The translations under genes and the position numbers were made by a program. Below, in pieces: positions 40,205-49,343 of a DNA stretch of 64,000 nucleotides. This DNA is from Sagittula salina (GTDB taxonomy: Bacteria; Pseudomonadota; Alphaproteobacteria; Rhodobacterales; Rhodobacteraceae). The notes under the pieces were generated by a model, which was not told the origin of the DNA, did no database searches, and saw nothing but the letters and a program-made list of their open reading frames with translations. Positions within the stretch are counted from its first letter, which is position 1. Each line of letters begins with the position of its first letter. The stretch spans positions 372,001 to 436,000 of the forward strand of contig NZ_JAGISH010000002.1 in NCBI RefSeq assembly GCF_017813235.1. The letters are read 5' to 3'.

Positions 40205-40254
40205 AATGCTCGGCAGGAGAAGAGAGGCAGCGCCCCTGCATCTGCGGGCGGGCG

Positions 40255-41769
40255 TCAGCCGTTTCCGCCGCCGGTAAATCGCGCCGCGTCCGCCGCCGCG
40301 CGACGGATGGCGTTGGATTTGTGCACGGTTTCCATGTACTCAGCTTCGGGATCGCTGTCGTAGACCACGCCGCCGCCGGCCTGGATGTAGAGCTTTGCAT
40401 CCTTGACGATGGCGGTGCGCAGGGCGATGCACATGTCCATGTCGCCACCCGCGCTGAAGTAGCCGACGCCGCCTCCGTAGACACCGCGCTTTTCGGGCTC
40501 GAGCTCGTCGATGATCTCCATCGCGCGGACCTTTGGCGCACCCGATACCGTGCCCGCAGGCAGCCCCGCCAGCAGGGCCGACAGCGCGTCATGCTCCGGC
40601 GACAGCTCGCCCACCACGTTGGACACGATGTGCATGACGTGGCTGTAACGCTCGATGATGAACTTCTCGGTCGGGCGCACGGTGCCGATCTTCGACACGC
40701 GGCCCGTGTCGTTACGGCCAAGATCCAGCAGCATCAGGTGTTCGGCCAGTTCCTTCTGATCCGACAGCAGGTCTTCCTCCAGCGCCTTGTCCTCCTCGGG
40801 CGTGGCACCACGCGGTCGGGTGCCTGCGATGGGGCGGATCGTCACCGTGTTGCCGAAGACCCGCACGAGGATCTCCGGGCTGGCGCCGATCACCTGGAAG
40901 CCGCCGAAATTGAAGTAGAACATGAAGGGCGAGGGGTTCGTCCGCCGCAGGGACCGATAAAGCGCGAAGGGCGGTAGCGGGAAATCCTGCGTCCAGCGCT
41001 GCGAGGGCACCACCTGAAAGATGTCGCCCGCCTTGATGTATTCCTTCGCCGTGTTCACCGCGGCCTTGTAGCCGTCGCGGGTGAAGTTCGATACCGGCTC
41101 TCCCAGTTCGGCGGCGTCGCCGAGGTCGCGGCTGGCCTGCGGCATGGCGCGTTCCAGATCGCGCACCGCGTCCATCACGCGTTCGGCGGCCTGCGCGTAG
41201 GCGGCCCTGGCCGAAACTCCATCCTGCACCCACGCGGGGGAGACGACCGTCACCTCACCCTTCACCCCGTCGAGGACGGCGATGACCGAGGGGCGCATCA
41301 GAACCGCGTCGGGCAGGCCGAGCGGGTCCGGGTTCACATCGGGCAGGTGTTCCACCAGCCGGATCATGTCGTATCCCAAGTAACCGAAAAGCCCCGCCGC
41401 CGCCTGCGGCAGGTCCTCCGGCAGGTCGATCCTGGATTCCGCCAGCAGCGCGCGGAGCGCGGTGAGGGGATCTTCGGCGCAGGGTTCAAAAGCATCGGCG
41501 TCAAAGCGCGCCATGCGATTCAGGCTGGCCTGGGGCCCGTGGCATTTCCAGATCAGGTCCGGCTTCATGCCGATGATGGAATACCGCCCGCGCACCTCCC
41601 CGCCGGTCACCGATTCCAGCACAAAGGCATCCTTCGCCGCGCCGGTCAGCTTCAACATAAGCGAAACCGGTGTGTCGAGGTCGGCGGCCAGACGGGTGTA
41701 GACCACCTGGTTCTCGCCGCGCCCGTAGGCTGTGTCGAAGGCGTCGAAGGCGGGGGTCAGGGCGGACAT
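40255..41769 (-). CDS. trpE: anthranilate synthase component I TrpE
   Basis: Converts chorismate to anthranilate with the TrpG amidotransferase (not in this window). 504 residues with the chorismate-binding signature: ETVHKSNAIRRAAADAAR, GTVSGAPKVRAMEIIDELEP, RPIAGTRPRGATPEEDKALE and the regulatory N-terminal domain LESVTGGEVRGRYSIIG for tryptophan feedback. Follows ppiD by 9 bases, so the two are co-transcribed, as in other Rhodobacteraceae. No leader-peptide attenuator is seen. Confidence 0.96.
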   Translation of the reverse strand: MSALTPAFDAFDTAYGRGENQVVYTRLAADLDTPVSLMLKLTGAAKDAFVLESVTGGEVRGRYSIIGMKPDLIWKCHGPQASLNRMARFDADAFEPCAEDPLTALRALLAESRIDLPEDLPQAAAGLFGYLGYDMIRLVEHLPDVNPDPLGLPDAVLMRPSVIAVLDGVKGEVTVVSPAWVQDGVSARAAYAQAAERVMDAVRDLERAMPQASRDLGDAAELGEPVSNFTRDGYKAAVNTAKEYIKAGDIFQVVPSQRWTQDFPLPPFALYRSLRRTNPSPFMFYFNFGGFQVIGASPEILVRVFGNTVTIRPIAGTRPRGATPEEDKALEEDLLSDQKELAEHLMLLDLGRNDTGRVSKIGTVRPTEKFIIERYSHVMHIVSNVVGELSPEHDALSALLAGLPAGTVSGAPKVRAMEIIDELEPEKRGVYGGGVGYFSAGGDMDMCIALRTAIVKDAKLYIQAGGGVVYDSDPEAEYMETVHKSNAIRRAAADAARFTGGGNG

Positions 41770-41778
41770 GGGCGGACC

Positions 41779-43620
41779 TTACTGGAAGTTGGCTTGCACG
41801 GCGTTCACCGCCTGTTGGTCGATTGTCACACCGGCGCGCTGCTGGACGTCGATGGCCAGCGCGCGGTAGAGGTCCTGCGCCACGTCCTGATCCGCCTGCG
41901 CGGCAAAGATCTGACGCAGCTGACCCGCCACGTCGTTTTCAAGGTCGGCGGGCAGGATCTCGTCCAGACGCAGGAGCCATGCGGTGCCTGCACCCTTCAG
42001 CACGGCGACCTGGCCCCGTTCGAGGTCGAAGACCTCCGCTATGGCGCCCGGCGGCAGGCCCTCGGCGCGGGCGTTGCGGGTCAGGCCACTTTGGGTTTTT
42101 GGGCTGAGGCCGTGATCTTCGAAACTTTCGCCGTTGGCCAGCGCGGTCTTCATGTCCTCCGCTTGCGCGGCACGGGCATCGGCGCGGGCCGTCACCTCCC
42201 AGTCGGCGGTGACGCGGTCGCGGACCTCGTCAAAGGGGATCGGCGCGGGGGGCTGGACCGAGTCCACGCGCAGGGCAAAGAGCCCGCCGTCGCCCAGTTC
42301 GGCCATCTCCGGGTAGTCCTCCGGGGTGGTGCCGGCGGCCTTCGCCTTGAAGGCATCGTAGCCCGCGATGTCGTCCGCGTTGCTGCCGGTCCATGCGATG
42401 GTGCCAAGCTGAAGGTCGGTGGTTTCGGCCAATTCCTCCAGCGTGACACCGGCGGCCAGTTCCTCGTCCAGTGCATTGATCTGCCCGTCTATGACGCGCC
42501 GCGCCTTGTCCAGCGCCAGCGTGCCGCGCAGATCGGGGATCGCGTCCTCGAAGGCGGTGGCGGTGGCGGGCAGCACGCCGTTGACACGGAACAGCGCGGG
42601 GCCAAGGTTGGACGGCGCCATGACGACTTCGCCCACGTCGGTGCCGAAGACGGCTTCGCCCGCCGCGCCGAGATCGTCCTGGTTGACGTCGCCAAGGTCG
42701 GTATCCGCGAGGTTCAGGCCGCGCGAGGCGACGACCTCGGCAAAGCTCTGGGTGCCGGCGGCGATCTTCTCGGCGGCATCGCGGGCCTCGGCCTCGTTCG
42801 GCATGACCAGCCGTTCGACCAGCCGCCGCTCGGGCATGTTGAACTCGGCCTGACGCTCCTCGTAGGCCTTGCGCAGGGCGGCCTCGTCGACCTCGACGCT
42901 GTCGATGATCATCTCGGGCGTCACCCAGGCATAGGTGATCTGCCGCGTCTCGGGGCGGGTGTAGCGGTCGATGCCGGCCTCGTAAAAGGCGCGCAATTCG
43001 TCTTCGGTCGGGGTGGGCAGGCCGCTGTCCAGCCCGGTATCTACCTCCGCCCAGGTAAAGGCGCGGCGCTCGCCGGTATAGGCGATGAGCGTGTCGACAT
43101 AGGCCGAGGGCAGGGTCACACCGCCCTGAACGGCGGTCTGCAACAGTTGAGCGGCGCTCTCGCCACGCAGGCTTTCTTCGAACTCGCGTTCTGAATAGCC
43201 GGCGTTCTCCAGTGCCATCCGGTAGTTTTCACGGCTGAAGCGCCCGTCGATGCCCTGAAAGGCCTGCACGGCACGCACGTCCTGCGCCACCTGGGTGTCG
43301 CCGACCGAAAGCCCCATGGCCTTCGCCTCATGCTCCAGCGCGGCGGTGGTCAGCACACGGGCCAGCACCGCGTCCGTGACGCCCTCGGCGCGGGCCTGGG
43401 CCAGCGTCAGCGGCTGGCCGGTCTGTGCCTGCCGGGCGTTGATCTCGGACCGCAGGGCGCGGAAGTAGTCCTGCGCTGGGATGTCGGTGTCGCCAACCGT
43501 GCCGATAGCGGTGGTGCGGCCACCGAAATTCGTGGCGCCGAAGCCGCCGAGGCCGAGCAGCAACATGCCCAGAAGGATATAGCCCGCCGTCTTGCCGACA
43601 CCGCCAGATTTCTTGCTCAT
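41779..43620 (-). CDS. ppiD: PpiD-like peptidyl-prolyl isomerase, membrane anchored
   Basis: 613-residue periplasmic folding factor anchored by an N-terminal helix (TAGYILLGMLLLGLGGFG). SurA_N-like helical region (YRMALENAGYSEREFEESLR) precedes a PpiC-type domain (LVMPNEAEARDAAEKIAAGTQSFAEVV). ATG 43620 follows GGAGG with 5-base spacing; a GTG directly before it is less likely. It helps outer membrane protein folding in enterobacteria. Forms an operon with trpE. Confidence 0.88.
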   Translation of the reverse strand: MSKKSGGVGKTAGYILLGMLLLGLGGFGATNFGGRTTAIGTVGDTDIPAQDYFRALRSEINARQAQTGQPLTLAQARAEGVTDAVLARVLTTAALEHEAKAMGLSVGDTQVAQDVRAVQAFQGIDGRFSRENYRMALENAGYSEREFEESLRGESAAQLLQTAVQGGVTLPSAYVDTLIAYTGERRAFTWAEVDTGLDSGLPTPTEDELRAFYEAGIDRYTRPETRQITYAWVTPEMIIDSVEVDEAALRKAYEERQAEFNMPERRLVERLVMPNEAEARDAAEKIAAGTQSFAEVVASRGLNLADTDLGDVNQDDLGAAGEAVFGTDVGEVVMAPSNLGPALFRVNGVLPATATAFEDAIPDLRGTLALDKARRVIDGQINALDEELAAGVTLEELAETTDLQLGTIAWTGSNADDIAGYDAFKAKAAGTTPEDYPEMAELGDGGLFALRVDSVQPPAPIPFDEVRDRVTADWEVTARADARAAQAEDMKTALANGESFEDHGLSPKTQSGLTRNARAEGLPPGAIAEVFDLERGQVAVLKGAGTAWLLRLDEILPADLENDVAGQLRQIFAAQADQDVAQDLYRALAIDVQQRAGVTIDQQAVNAVQANFQ

Positions 43621-43665
43621 CACTGCCTCCCCGCGCTGGTTCGGGACTGTCTATGCCGCGACCCC

Positions 43666-44850
43666 TCAGGGTGCAAGGGGCGGCAGGTCCACGGCGGCCA
43701 GACGCTCTGCAAAGAGCCGCAGCCGCGCCGCGTCCGCATTGGCAAAGGCCACGCGCAGGCACCGTTCGCCGCTGGCATCGCCCTGTGGCATGAACATGGT
43801 TGCGGGCAGAACAAGCGCCTGCGCCTCGCGCACCAGCAAAGGCGCCAGCGCGGAGGCACCCATGGCGAAGGGATGCTCCACATAGGCGAAATAGGCGCCC
43901 AGACCGCGCAGCCGCCAGCCCCGCGCCTCCAGCGGCCCGAAGGCATCGGCCAGCGCGGCGCGGCGGGCGAGGATCTCGTCGCGTTGACCGGCCTTCCAGC
44001 GCGCGAGGTTCTCCAGCCCCCAGAGCGCGGCTTTCTGCCCGAAGGAGGGCGCGCAGATCGCCACGGTATCCTGGAACTTCTCTACCTCGTGCAACAGGGT
44101 TTCGGCGGCGATGATCGCGCCGATGCGGTGGCCGGTCAGCCGGTAGGCCTTGGAAAAACTGTAAAGCTGGATCAGAACGTCGGCCCGGTCGGGATCGGAC
44201 AACAGGTCGTGCGGCGCGCCTGGACGGGAATCGAAATCGCGGTAGGTCTCGTCCACCACCAGCTTCACCCCGGTATCGCGGCAAAGGTCATAGAGGGCGC
44301 GCAGGGTCTGCGCCGGGTATTCCGCCCCGGTGGGGTTGTTGGGCGTCACGAGCACGATGGCCTTCGTGCGTCCGCCGATCAGGCGCCGCGCGGCCTCCAT
44401 GTCGGGGATGAGGCGATCGTCGCAGGGCAGGGGCACCGCTTTCACGCCAGCCATGTCCAGCCACATCTTGTGATTGAAGTACCACGGCACAGGCAGCAGC
44501 ACCTCGTCGCCTTCGGTGGTCAGCGCCGACATGACGGCGGCAAAGGCCTGGTTGCACCCTGCGGTGATGCCGACCTCGGCGGCACCGACGGACCCTGCGT
44601 AATGACCCGACCACTCCTGTGCCAGTGCGTCGCGCAGTCCGGGCAGACCCAGCACCGGCCCGTAAAGATGGCTCTCGGGCTCGCCCAGCATTTCCGCCAT
44701 GGCCGCCAGCATCGGCGCGGGCGGCGGATCGGCCGGGGCGGCCTGCGCAAGGTTGATCAGCGGCCGGTCGGGTGAAAACTCGATGCCCTGCAGCCAGCGC
44801 TGCGCCTCCGGGATCGGGGGAAAGAAGGTGGCCTTTGTCCGTGTCGTCAT
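43666..44850 (-). CDS. class I/II PLP-dependent aminotransferase
   Basis: 394-residue fold-type I aminotransferase. PLP lysine in YSFSKAYRLTGHRIG; NNPTGAEY, VVDETYRDFD and RVAFANADAARLRLF are typical. Could be aspartate/aromatic-type; substrate is not readable. Two adjacent ATGs (44850, 44853) behind GAGGCAGG; the first has 4-base spacing, so 44850 is preferred. Separated from ppiD by 45 bases. Confidence 0.9.
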   Translation of the reverse strand: MTTRTKATFFPPIPEAQRWLQGIEFSPDRPLINLAQAAPADPPPAPMLAAMAEMLGEPESHLYGPVLGLPGLRDALAQEWSGHYAGSVGAAEVGITAGCNQAFAAVMSALTTEGDEVLLPVPWYFNHKMWLDMAGVKAVPLPCDDRLIPDMEAARRLIGGRTKAIVLVTPNNPTGAEYPAQTLRALYDLCRDTGVKLVVDETYRDFDSRPGAPHDLLSDPDRADVLIQLYSFSKAYRLTGHRIGAIIAAETLLHEVEKFQDTVAICAPSFGQKAALWGLENLARWKAGQRDEILARRAALADAFGPLEARGWRLRGLGAYFAYVEHPFAMGASALAPLLVREAQALVLPATMFMPQGDASGERCLRVAFANADAARLRLFAERLAAVDLPPLAP

Positions 44851-44978
44851 CATCCTGCCTCGCGCGTTTGCCGGCAGGCTGGCAGAGCCCGCCCCGGGGT
44901 TCAAGCCCACGCCGCCAAGCGCCCGTGCGACCGTCGGAAATCAGGCTGCGCAGCCGGGACGCGAGAGGCACCGTCGCG

Positions 44979-45006
44979 CTTCTTCTTGGTACAAATACTC
45001 CGGGGA
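44979..45006 (-). repeat. dispersed intergenic motif, copy E (full)
   Basis: On the minus strand GTCCCCGGAGTATTTG then TACCAAGAAGAAGC. Preceded on that strand by an imperfect hairpin GGACAGAGTCA-CGC-TGACTGTGTCC. Located between the end of gpt and the start of the aminotransferase. Confidence 0.8.
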
Positions 45007-45071
45007 CACAGTCAGCGTGACTCTGTCCGGTCAGCGCGACCCGGATGAATGGGGATCGCGCCGGATCGGGA

Positions 45072-45578
45072 TCAGTCGTCCGTGCCGTGGTAAGGTTTGA
45101 CGTATTGCAGCGCCATGTCCCAGGGAAAGAAGATCCACGTGTCCTGGCTCACTTCGGTGATGTAGCTGTTCACCTGTGGCTTGCCCATGGGCTTGGCGTA
45201 GACGGTGGCCACATGCGCCTTGGGCATGTGGCTGCGCACCACTTCCAGCGTGCGTCCGGTGTCCACGAGATCGTCGACCACCAGCACCCCGGTGCCGTCG
45301 CCCACGACGTCCATGTCGGGCGACTTGATGACCCGCGGTTCGGCCTGCGTCTGGTGGTTGTAACTCTTGACGCTGATCGTGTCGACCATGCGGATATCCA
45401 GTTCGCGCGCGACGATCATCGCGGGCGCCATGCCGCCGCGGGTGATTGCGACAACCGCACGCCACGCGCCATTGTCGGGACCCAGGCCCTGCAGTCTCCA
45501 GGCGAGCGCCCGCGCGTCGCGGTGCAACTGGTCCCAGCTGACGTGAAAACCCTTTTCATGCGGCAGACGGTTGTCCAT
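45072..45578 (-). CDS. gpt: xanthine-guanine phosphoribosyltransferase
   Basis: Purine salvage: attaches PRPP to guanine, xanthine or hypoxanthine. 168 residues with the PRPP-binding motif [17 protein letters not shown], the loop [14 protein letters not shown] and the C-terminal WIFFPWD purine-binding segment of the Gpt type. Monocistronic. Confidence 0.94.
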   Translation of the reverse strand: MDNRLPHEKGFHVSWDQLHRDARALAWRLQGLGPDNGAWRAVVAITRGGMAPAMIVARELDIRMVDTISVKSYNHQTQAEPRVIKSPDMDVVGDGTGVLVVDDLVDTGRTLEVVRSHMPKAHVATVYAKPMGKPQVNSYITEVSQDTWIFFPWDMALQYVKPYHGTDD

Positions 45579-45726
45579 GGCGATATCCTCGTATCTCGAA
45601 TTGCCAGCGATTTAGGACGGGGCAGGCAAGGGAGGCAAGCCTGTCCTCGCCGCGCGCCGTTACGGAAACCTCGACGTTTCCATTGCGAAGCCCCGTTCCG
45701 GACCTCGCCCCGTCGCAGGCCTTAAG

Positions 45727-46533
45727 TCAGCCCTTCTGGATGTCGGGGGCGTCGACGGCCTTCATTCCGACGATATGGTAGCCGCTGTCGACGTGGTGCG
45801 TCTCGCCGGTGACACCGTTCGACAGGTCCGACAGCAGGTAGAGCGCGGAACCGCCCACGTCGTCGATCGACACATTGCGGCGCAGCGGCGAATTGTACTC
45901 GTTCCACTTCATGATGTAGCGGAAATCGCCGATGCCGGAGGCGGCGAGCGTCTTGATCGGGCCTGCGGAGATCGCGTTGACCCGGATGCCGTCCTTGCCA
46001 AGATCCTCGGCCATGTAGCGCACGGAGGCCTCGAGTGCGGCCTTTGCCACGCCCATCACGTTGTAATGCGGCATGATGCGTTCAGCGCCGTAGTAGGTCA
46101 GCGTGATGGCCGAGCCACCGTTCTGCATCAGCTTCTCGGCGCGCTGCATGACGGCGGTGAAGCTGTAGACGGAAATGTCCATGGTCATCTGGAAATTGCC
46201 GCGCGTGGTATCCACGTAGCGGCCGCGCAGTTCGGTCTTGTCCGAGAACCCGATGGCGTGCACCACGAAATCGAGTCCGTCCCATTCCTGACCCAGCGTG
46301 TCGAAGAGCATGTCGATGGAGCCCTCGTCACCGACGTCGCAGGGCAGAACGATCTTCGATCCCAGCTGCTCCGCCAGCGGCACGACCCGCTTCTTCAGCG
46401 CCTCGCCCTGATAGGAAAACGCCAGTTCCGCGCCCGCGTCGCTGAGTGCCTTCGCGATGCCCCAGGCAATCGACTTGTCGTTCGCCAGCCCCATGATGAG
46501 CCCGCGCTTACCCGCCATCAACCCGTTTGACAT
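45727..46533 (-). CDS. fabI: enoyl-[acyl-carrier-protein] reductase FabI
   Basis: NADH-dependent reductase finishing each fatty-acid elongation cycle. 268 residues, SDR fold with the divergent FabI pattern: GLANDKSIAWGIAKAL, and the Tyr-x6-Lys pair inside TYYGAERIMPHYNVMGVAKAALE. Divergent from pdxH across 164 bases. In many such bacteria fabI is a single essential gene and the triclosan target. Confidence 0.96.
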   Translation of the reverse strand: MSNGLMAGKRGLIMGLANDKSIAWGIAKALSDAGAELAFSYQGEALKKRVVPLAEQLGSKIVLPCDVGDEGSIDMLFDTLGQEWDGLDFVVHAIGFSDKTELRGRYVDTTRGNFQMTMDISVYSFTAVMQRAEKLMQNGGSAITLTYYGAERIMPHYNVMGVAKAALEASVRYMAEDLGKDGIRVNAISAGPIKTLAASGIGDFRYIMKWNEYNSPLRRNVSIDDVGGSALYLLSDLSNGVTGETHHVDSGYHIVGMKAVDAPDIQKG

Positions 46534-46697
46534 GACCGCCCTTTCCGCCAGATCGTTCGTACAGGCCCGTTTAGGGTATCGCTATCGGCGCCACAAGGCG
46601 CAATGCCTGCAAACCCGGCGGCGGGGGGGCGGGTGTGTCATGGCGGCATGAAGCAAGCCTACCTCGGGCGCGGCCCGAAGGAACACGAGGACAGACA

Positions 46698-47309
46698 ATG
46701 AGTGACAGAGACGGCATTTTTGCGGGCGACGATCCCTTTGCCATCGCCCGGGCATGGCTGGCGGAGGCGGAAAAGACCGAGGCGAACGATCCCAACGCCA
46801 TCGCGCTTGCCACGGTCGACGCCAACGGCTTGCCAAACGTGCGCATGGTCCTGTTGAAGGAAATCGAGCCGGCGGCCTTCGTTTTCTACACCAATTACGG
46901 CAGCGCGAAGGCGCAGGAGATCGAGAAGGATGCCGAGGGCAAGGCCGCCTTCGTCATGCACTGGAAGAGCCTGCGCCGCCAGATCCGCGTGCGCGGGACC
47001 GTGACCCGCGAGGAGGGACCGCAAGCGGATTCCTATTACGCCTCGCGCTCGCTGAAATCGCGGGTGGGGGCCTGGGCGTCGCGTCAAAGTCAGCCGCTGT
47101 CTTCCCGCGGGGCGCTCATGGCGGAAGTGGCGAAGGTGACCGCGACTCATGGTCCGAACCCCTCGCGGCCACCCTTCTGGGGCGGATTCCGTATCGATCC
47201 GGTAGAAATCGAATTCTGGGCAGACGGACCCTTTCGGCTACATGACAGGTACCGTTGGGTTAGGGGCGAAGGAAAAAACGGTTGGCAGGTCATCCGTCTT
47301 AACCCCTGA
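46698..47309 (+). CDS. pdxH: pyridoxamine 5'-phosphate oxidase
   Basis: FMN-dependent last step of pyridoxal phosphate synthesis and salvage. 203 residues with [60 protein letters not shown] and the C-terminal motif [18 protein letters not shown] 46698 matches the family start. Confidence 0.95.
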   Translation: MSDRDGIFAGDDPFAIARAWLAEAEKTEANDPNAIALATVDANGLPNVRMVLLKEIEPAAFVFYTNYGSAKAQEIEKDAEGKAAFVMHWKSLRRQIRVRGTVTREEGPQADSYYASRSLKSRVGAWASRQSQPLSSRGALMAEVAKVTATHGPNPSRPPFWGGFRIDPVEIEFWADGPFRLHDRYRWVRGEGKNGWQVIRLNP

Positions 47310-47318
47310 TAAACTATT

Positions 47319-47358
47319 GTTTGCCAAGAAACATTTCACGTCACTTGAAATGGCAAAC
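47319..47358. repeat. two-part hairpin between pdxH and the cold-shock gene
   Basis: GTTTGCCA (47319-47326) pairs with TGGCAAAC (47351-47358), and inside TTTCA with TGAAA. It lies 10 bases after the pdxH stop and 122 before the csp start, so it may end pdxH or fold in the csp leader. No T-run follows. Confidence 0.55.
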
Positions 47359-47363
47359 CGTGC

Positions 47364-47383
47364 TATCGTTAATTTATCGTTAG
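47364..47383. promoter_or_regulatory. direct repeats upstream of the cold-shock gene, with a near CtrA box
   Basis: TATCGTTA occurs twice with 11-base spacing (47364 and 47375). The same stretch reads TTAA-TTTATCG-TTAG, one mismatch from the CtrA consensus. Confidence 0.4.
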
Positions 47384-47480
47384 CTACCCTGACACAAATC
47401 AGGTCGACGGACGCCTTGCGGAGGCTTCCGGGTTTGATCCACAAGTTGGGTCGGGGGAACAGGATTGCGTTGGGAAGACA

Positions 47481-48023
47481 GTGGAAAATCAGCCGAATGG
47501 TGCTCATATCGTCGCCGGTAAAGTGAAGTGGTTCGATCCCGTCAAAGGCTTCGGCTTTGTCGTGGCGGACGAGGGGGGGCCGGACATTCTTCTGCACGCG
47601 AACGTGCTGCGAAACTTTGGTCAGAGTTCCGTGGCCGATGGCGCGCAGATCGAGATCGAGGTGCAGAAGACCGATCGCGGCGTGCAGGCGGTGCAGGTGC
47701 TCAAGATCGAGCCGCCGGAGGCGCCGGAGGGCGCCCCGCTGGCCGATTTCGATCATCTCGATCCAGAGGTGCTGCTTTCGGCGGAACTGGAACCGGCTCG
47801 GGTGAAGTGGTTCGACAAGGCCAAGGGCTTTGGCTTTGCAAATGTCTTCGGAAAGGCCGAAGATGTGTTCATACATATCGAGGTCCTGCGCCGGTCGGGT
47901 CTCTCGGATCTGCAACCGGGCGAAGCGCTCGCGATCCGGGTGGTCGATGGTCGGCGGGGACGCATGGCGATGGAAGTGAACGCATGGGAAGCGGCTCTGA
48001 GCCGGCGGGACGCCGGCGATTGA
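47481..48023 (+). CDS. double cold-shock domain protein
   Basis: 180-residue protein with two cold-shock domains joined by an acidic linker. Domain 1 (about 10-75) has GKVKWFDPVKGFGFVV and domain 2 (about 103-168) has ARVKWFDKAKGFGFANVFG. RNP1-like aromatic patches suggest single-stranded nucleic-acid binding. The start is GTG 47481, with a weak GGGAAGA site; no better start in frame. Duplicated-CSD proteins are common in alphaproteobacteria. The 171-base leader with hairpin and repeats fits post-transcriptional control. Confidence 0.9.
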   Translation: MENQPNGAHIVAGKVKWFDPVKGFGFVVADEGGPDILLHANVLRNFGQSSVADGAQIEIEVQKTDRGVQAVQVLKIEPPEAPEGAPLADFDHLDPEVLLSAELEPARVKWFDKAKGFGFANVFGKAEDVFIHIEVLRRSGLSDLQPGEALAIRVVDGRRGRMAMEVNAWEAALSRRDAGD

Positions 48024-48166
48024 ACACATACTCCTGGGTGACGTATGAGACGGCACCGCAGAGAACGGCCGGACAGGAAGGCAAAAGAAAGACGCTGAAG
48101 ACCGACCGCCAGACAGTAAGCCAGACCATAAGTCAGACAGGGCGTCGAACGGGTGCTCGCGCGGTC

Positions 48167-48628
48167 ATGCTGGCGCTTGCCGGTCTCTTGTTGGCCTGCC
48201 TGCTGCCCGTCGTGGCGGTGGCCGAAGCTTGCGCCCCCGACACGGTGCAGTTGCGTGGCGAAAGCGGCGAATCGCGCTTTACCGTCGATCTGGCCGTGAC
48301 ACCCGAAGAGCGCAATCGCGGACTGATGTTCGTGGAGAAGATGGCAACCTCCAAGGGGATGCTCTTTGTCTACGAGACGCCGCAGCCGGTGGCCTTCTGG
48401 ATGAAGAATACGCTGATCCCGCTCGACATGATCTTTGCCGACGAACATGGCGTGGTGCAGAACGTGCACGCCAGCGCGGTGCCGGGCGACCTGACGCCGA
48501 TTCCGGGCAAGGGGCGGATCAAATACGTGTTGGAGATCAACGGCGGTCTCGCCGCGATGCTGCATATCGCCCCCGGCACGGTGTTGCGTCACCCCCTGAT
48601 CGAGAACCCGGCCTGGCCCTGCGAATGA
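48167..48628 (+). CDS. secreted DUF192 protein
   Basis: 153-residue DUF192 protein with a signal peptide (MLALAGLLLACLLPVVAVAEA). The family core is visible: VDLAVTPEERNRGLMFVEKM, FWMKNTLIPLDMIFAD and PGTVLRHPLIE. DUF192 function is not established. ATG 48167 lacks a clear ribosome site; an in-frame GTG at 48038 is an alternative, but its added 43 residues look like non-coding repeat-like sequence (QTVSQTISQTGRR). It follows the cold-shock gene by 143 bases. Confidence 0.8.
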   Translation: MLALAGLLLACLLPVVAVAEACAPDTVQLRGESGESRFTVDLAVTPEERNRGLMFVEKMATSKGMLFVYETPQPVAFWMKNTLIPLDMIFADEHGVVQNVHASAVPGDLTPIPGKGRIKYVLEINGGLAAMLHIAPGTVLRHPLIENPAWPCE

Positions 48629-48714
48629 CCGGCGGGCGGGACACACGGCTTCTGCCGGGTAGCGCCACTTTCGGGCTTTTCATCGGCGCGCGGCCCCGCT
48701 AAAGGGGGCGTCGT

Positions 48715-48791
48715 CGGGGCGTGGCGCAGCCTGGTAGCGCGTCTGTTTTGGGTACAGAAGGTCGTGAGTTCGAATCTCGCCGCCCCGACCA
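48715..48791 (+). tRNA. tRNA-Pro (anticodon TGG)
   Basis: Acceptor stem CGGGGCG pairs with CGCCCCG; anticodon loop TTTGGGT gives TGG between CTGT and ACAG; T-arm contains GTTCGAATC. The 3' CCA (48789-48791) is encoded. Its antisense frames give the well-known spurious proteins (see rejected list). Confidence 0.96.
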
Positions 48792-48990
48792 CTTTCTCCC
48801 GCTGCTATCCGGTCTCCACCCTCGCCAAATCTGGCGCGAGAGATCGGCGTGACCCACCCAGTCGTTTGGTCGGGCGCGAGAGCAATACAGGCCAGGAAGC
48901 GGATCCCGATACCATCGAAGCGTGGCTTCGCAAGCGGGCCACGCAACATCTGGACAGGGGTCGTCGGCACGGCTGCCCGAATTTCAAACT

Positions 48991-48999
48991 TGTGGATAG
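48991..48999 (-). promoter_or_regulatory. DnaA-box-like site 1
   Basis: TGTGGATAG, one mismatch from TGTGGATAA (reverse of TTATCCACA), 488 bases before nrdJ. Confidence 0.35.
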
Positions 49000-49124
49000 A
49001 TCAACCGTAGAAGATCCGCCTTTTGGGTTTGCGAGTCACAGGATTACCACAGCTATCCGCTTAATTTACGTTAACAATTCTTAAATTCCGGTAGCCCACG
49101 GACTTTGCGCGATGCGCCAATTTC

Positions 49125-49133
49125 TGTGGATAA
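49125..49133 (-). promoter_or_regulatory. DnaA box 2, perfect
   Basis: TGTGGATAA, a perfect DnaA-box consensus, 354 bases before nrdJ. DnaA controls ribonucleotide reductase genes in several bacteria. Confidence 0.5.
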
Positions 49134-49327
49134 GCATGTGCAAATCCAAGTGGAATCGCTGCTTACCGCCGTTCGGAAAGATTAACAGGTTGTGTATGAA
49201 TCGCGGGCAGCCCACTGGCCCTAGTGGGTGGGTGCCCGGTCAACACCAAATATATGGGGGTAACGGGAAAAAAGCCGTTGACGACTCTGGACGCTCCTGA
49301 GCATTTTGTGGGAGCCGGACGAAAGCG

Positions 49328-49343
49328 CTACAACATATAGTAG
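49328..49343. promoter_or_regulatory. NrdR-like box upstream of nrdJ
   Basis: CTACAACATATAGTAG; the central ten bases match the NrdR consensus CwAtATaTwG with one mismatch. A weaker half-match (ACACCAAATATATGGG) lies 85 bases upstream, at 49243-49258. Confidence 0.6.

Noticed and set aside
48589..48970. two minus-strand frames with segments like GAARFELTTFCTQNRRATRL and EIRTHDLLYPKQTRYQAAP
   Set aside because: These are the widely mis-annotated translations of a tRNA antisense strand; the tRNA-Pro gene at 48715 explains them.
48764..49084. 106-codon plus-strand frame beginning inside the tRNA
   Set aside because: It starts in the tRNA 3' half, has no family sequence or ribosome site, and crosses the nrdJ control region.
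49060..49090. CtrA box candidate in TTAA-rich run before nrdJ
   Set aside because: The TTAA pairs are 6 bases apart, not 7.
48960..49260. possible chromosomal origin (DnaA boxes, AT-rich run)
   Set aside because: Only one perfect and one near DnaA box, without nearby parAB, hemE or gidA, and the sites sit at a ribonucleotide reductase gene, where DnaA regulation is more likely.
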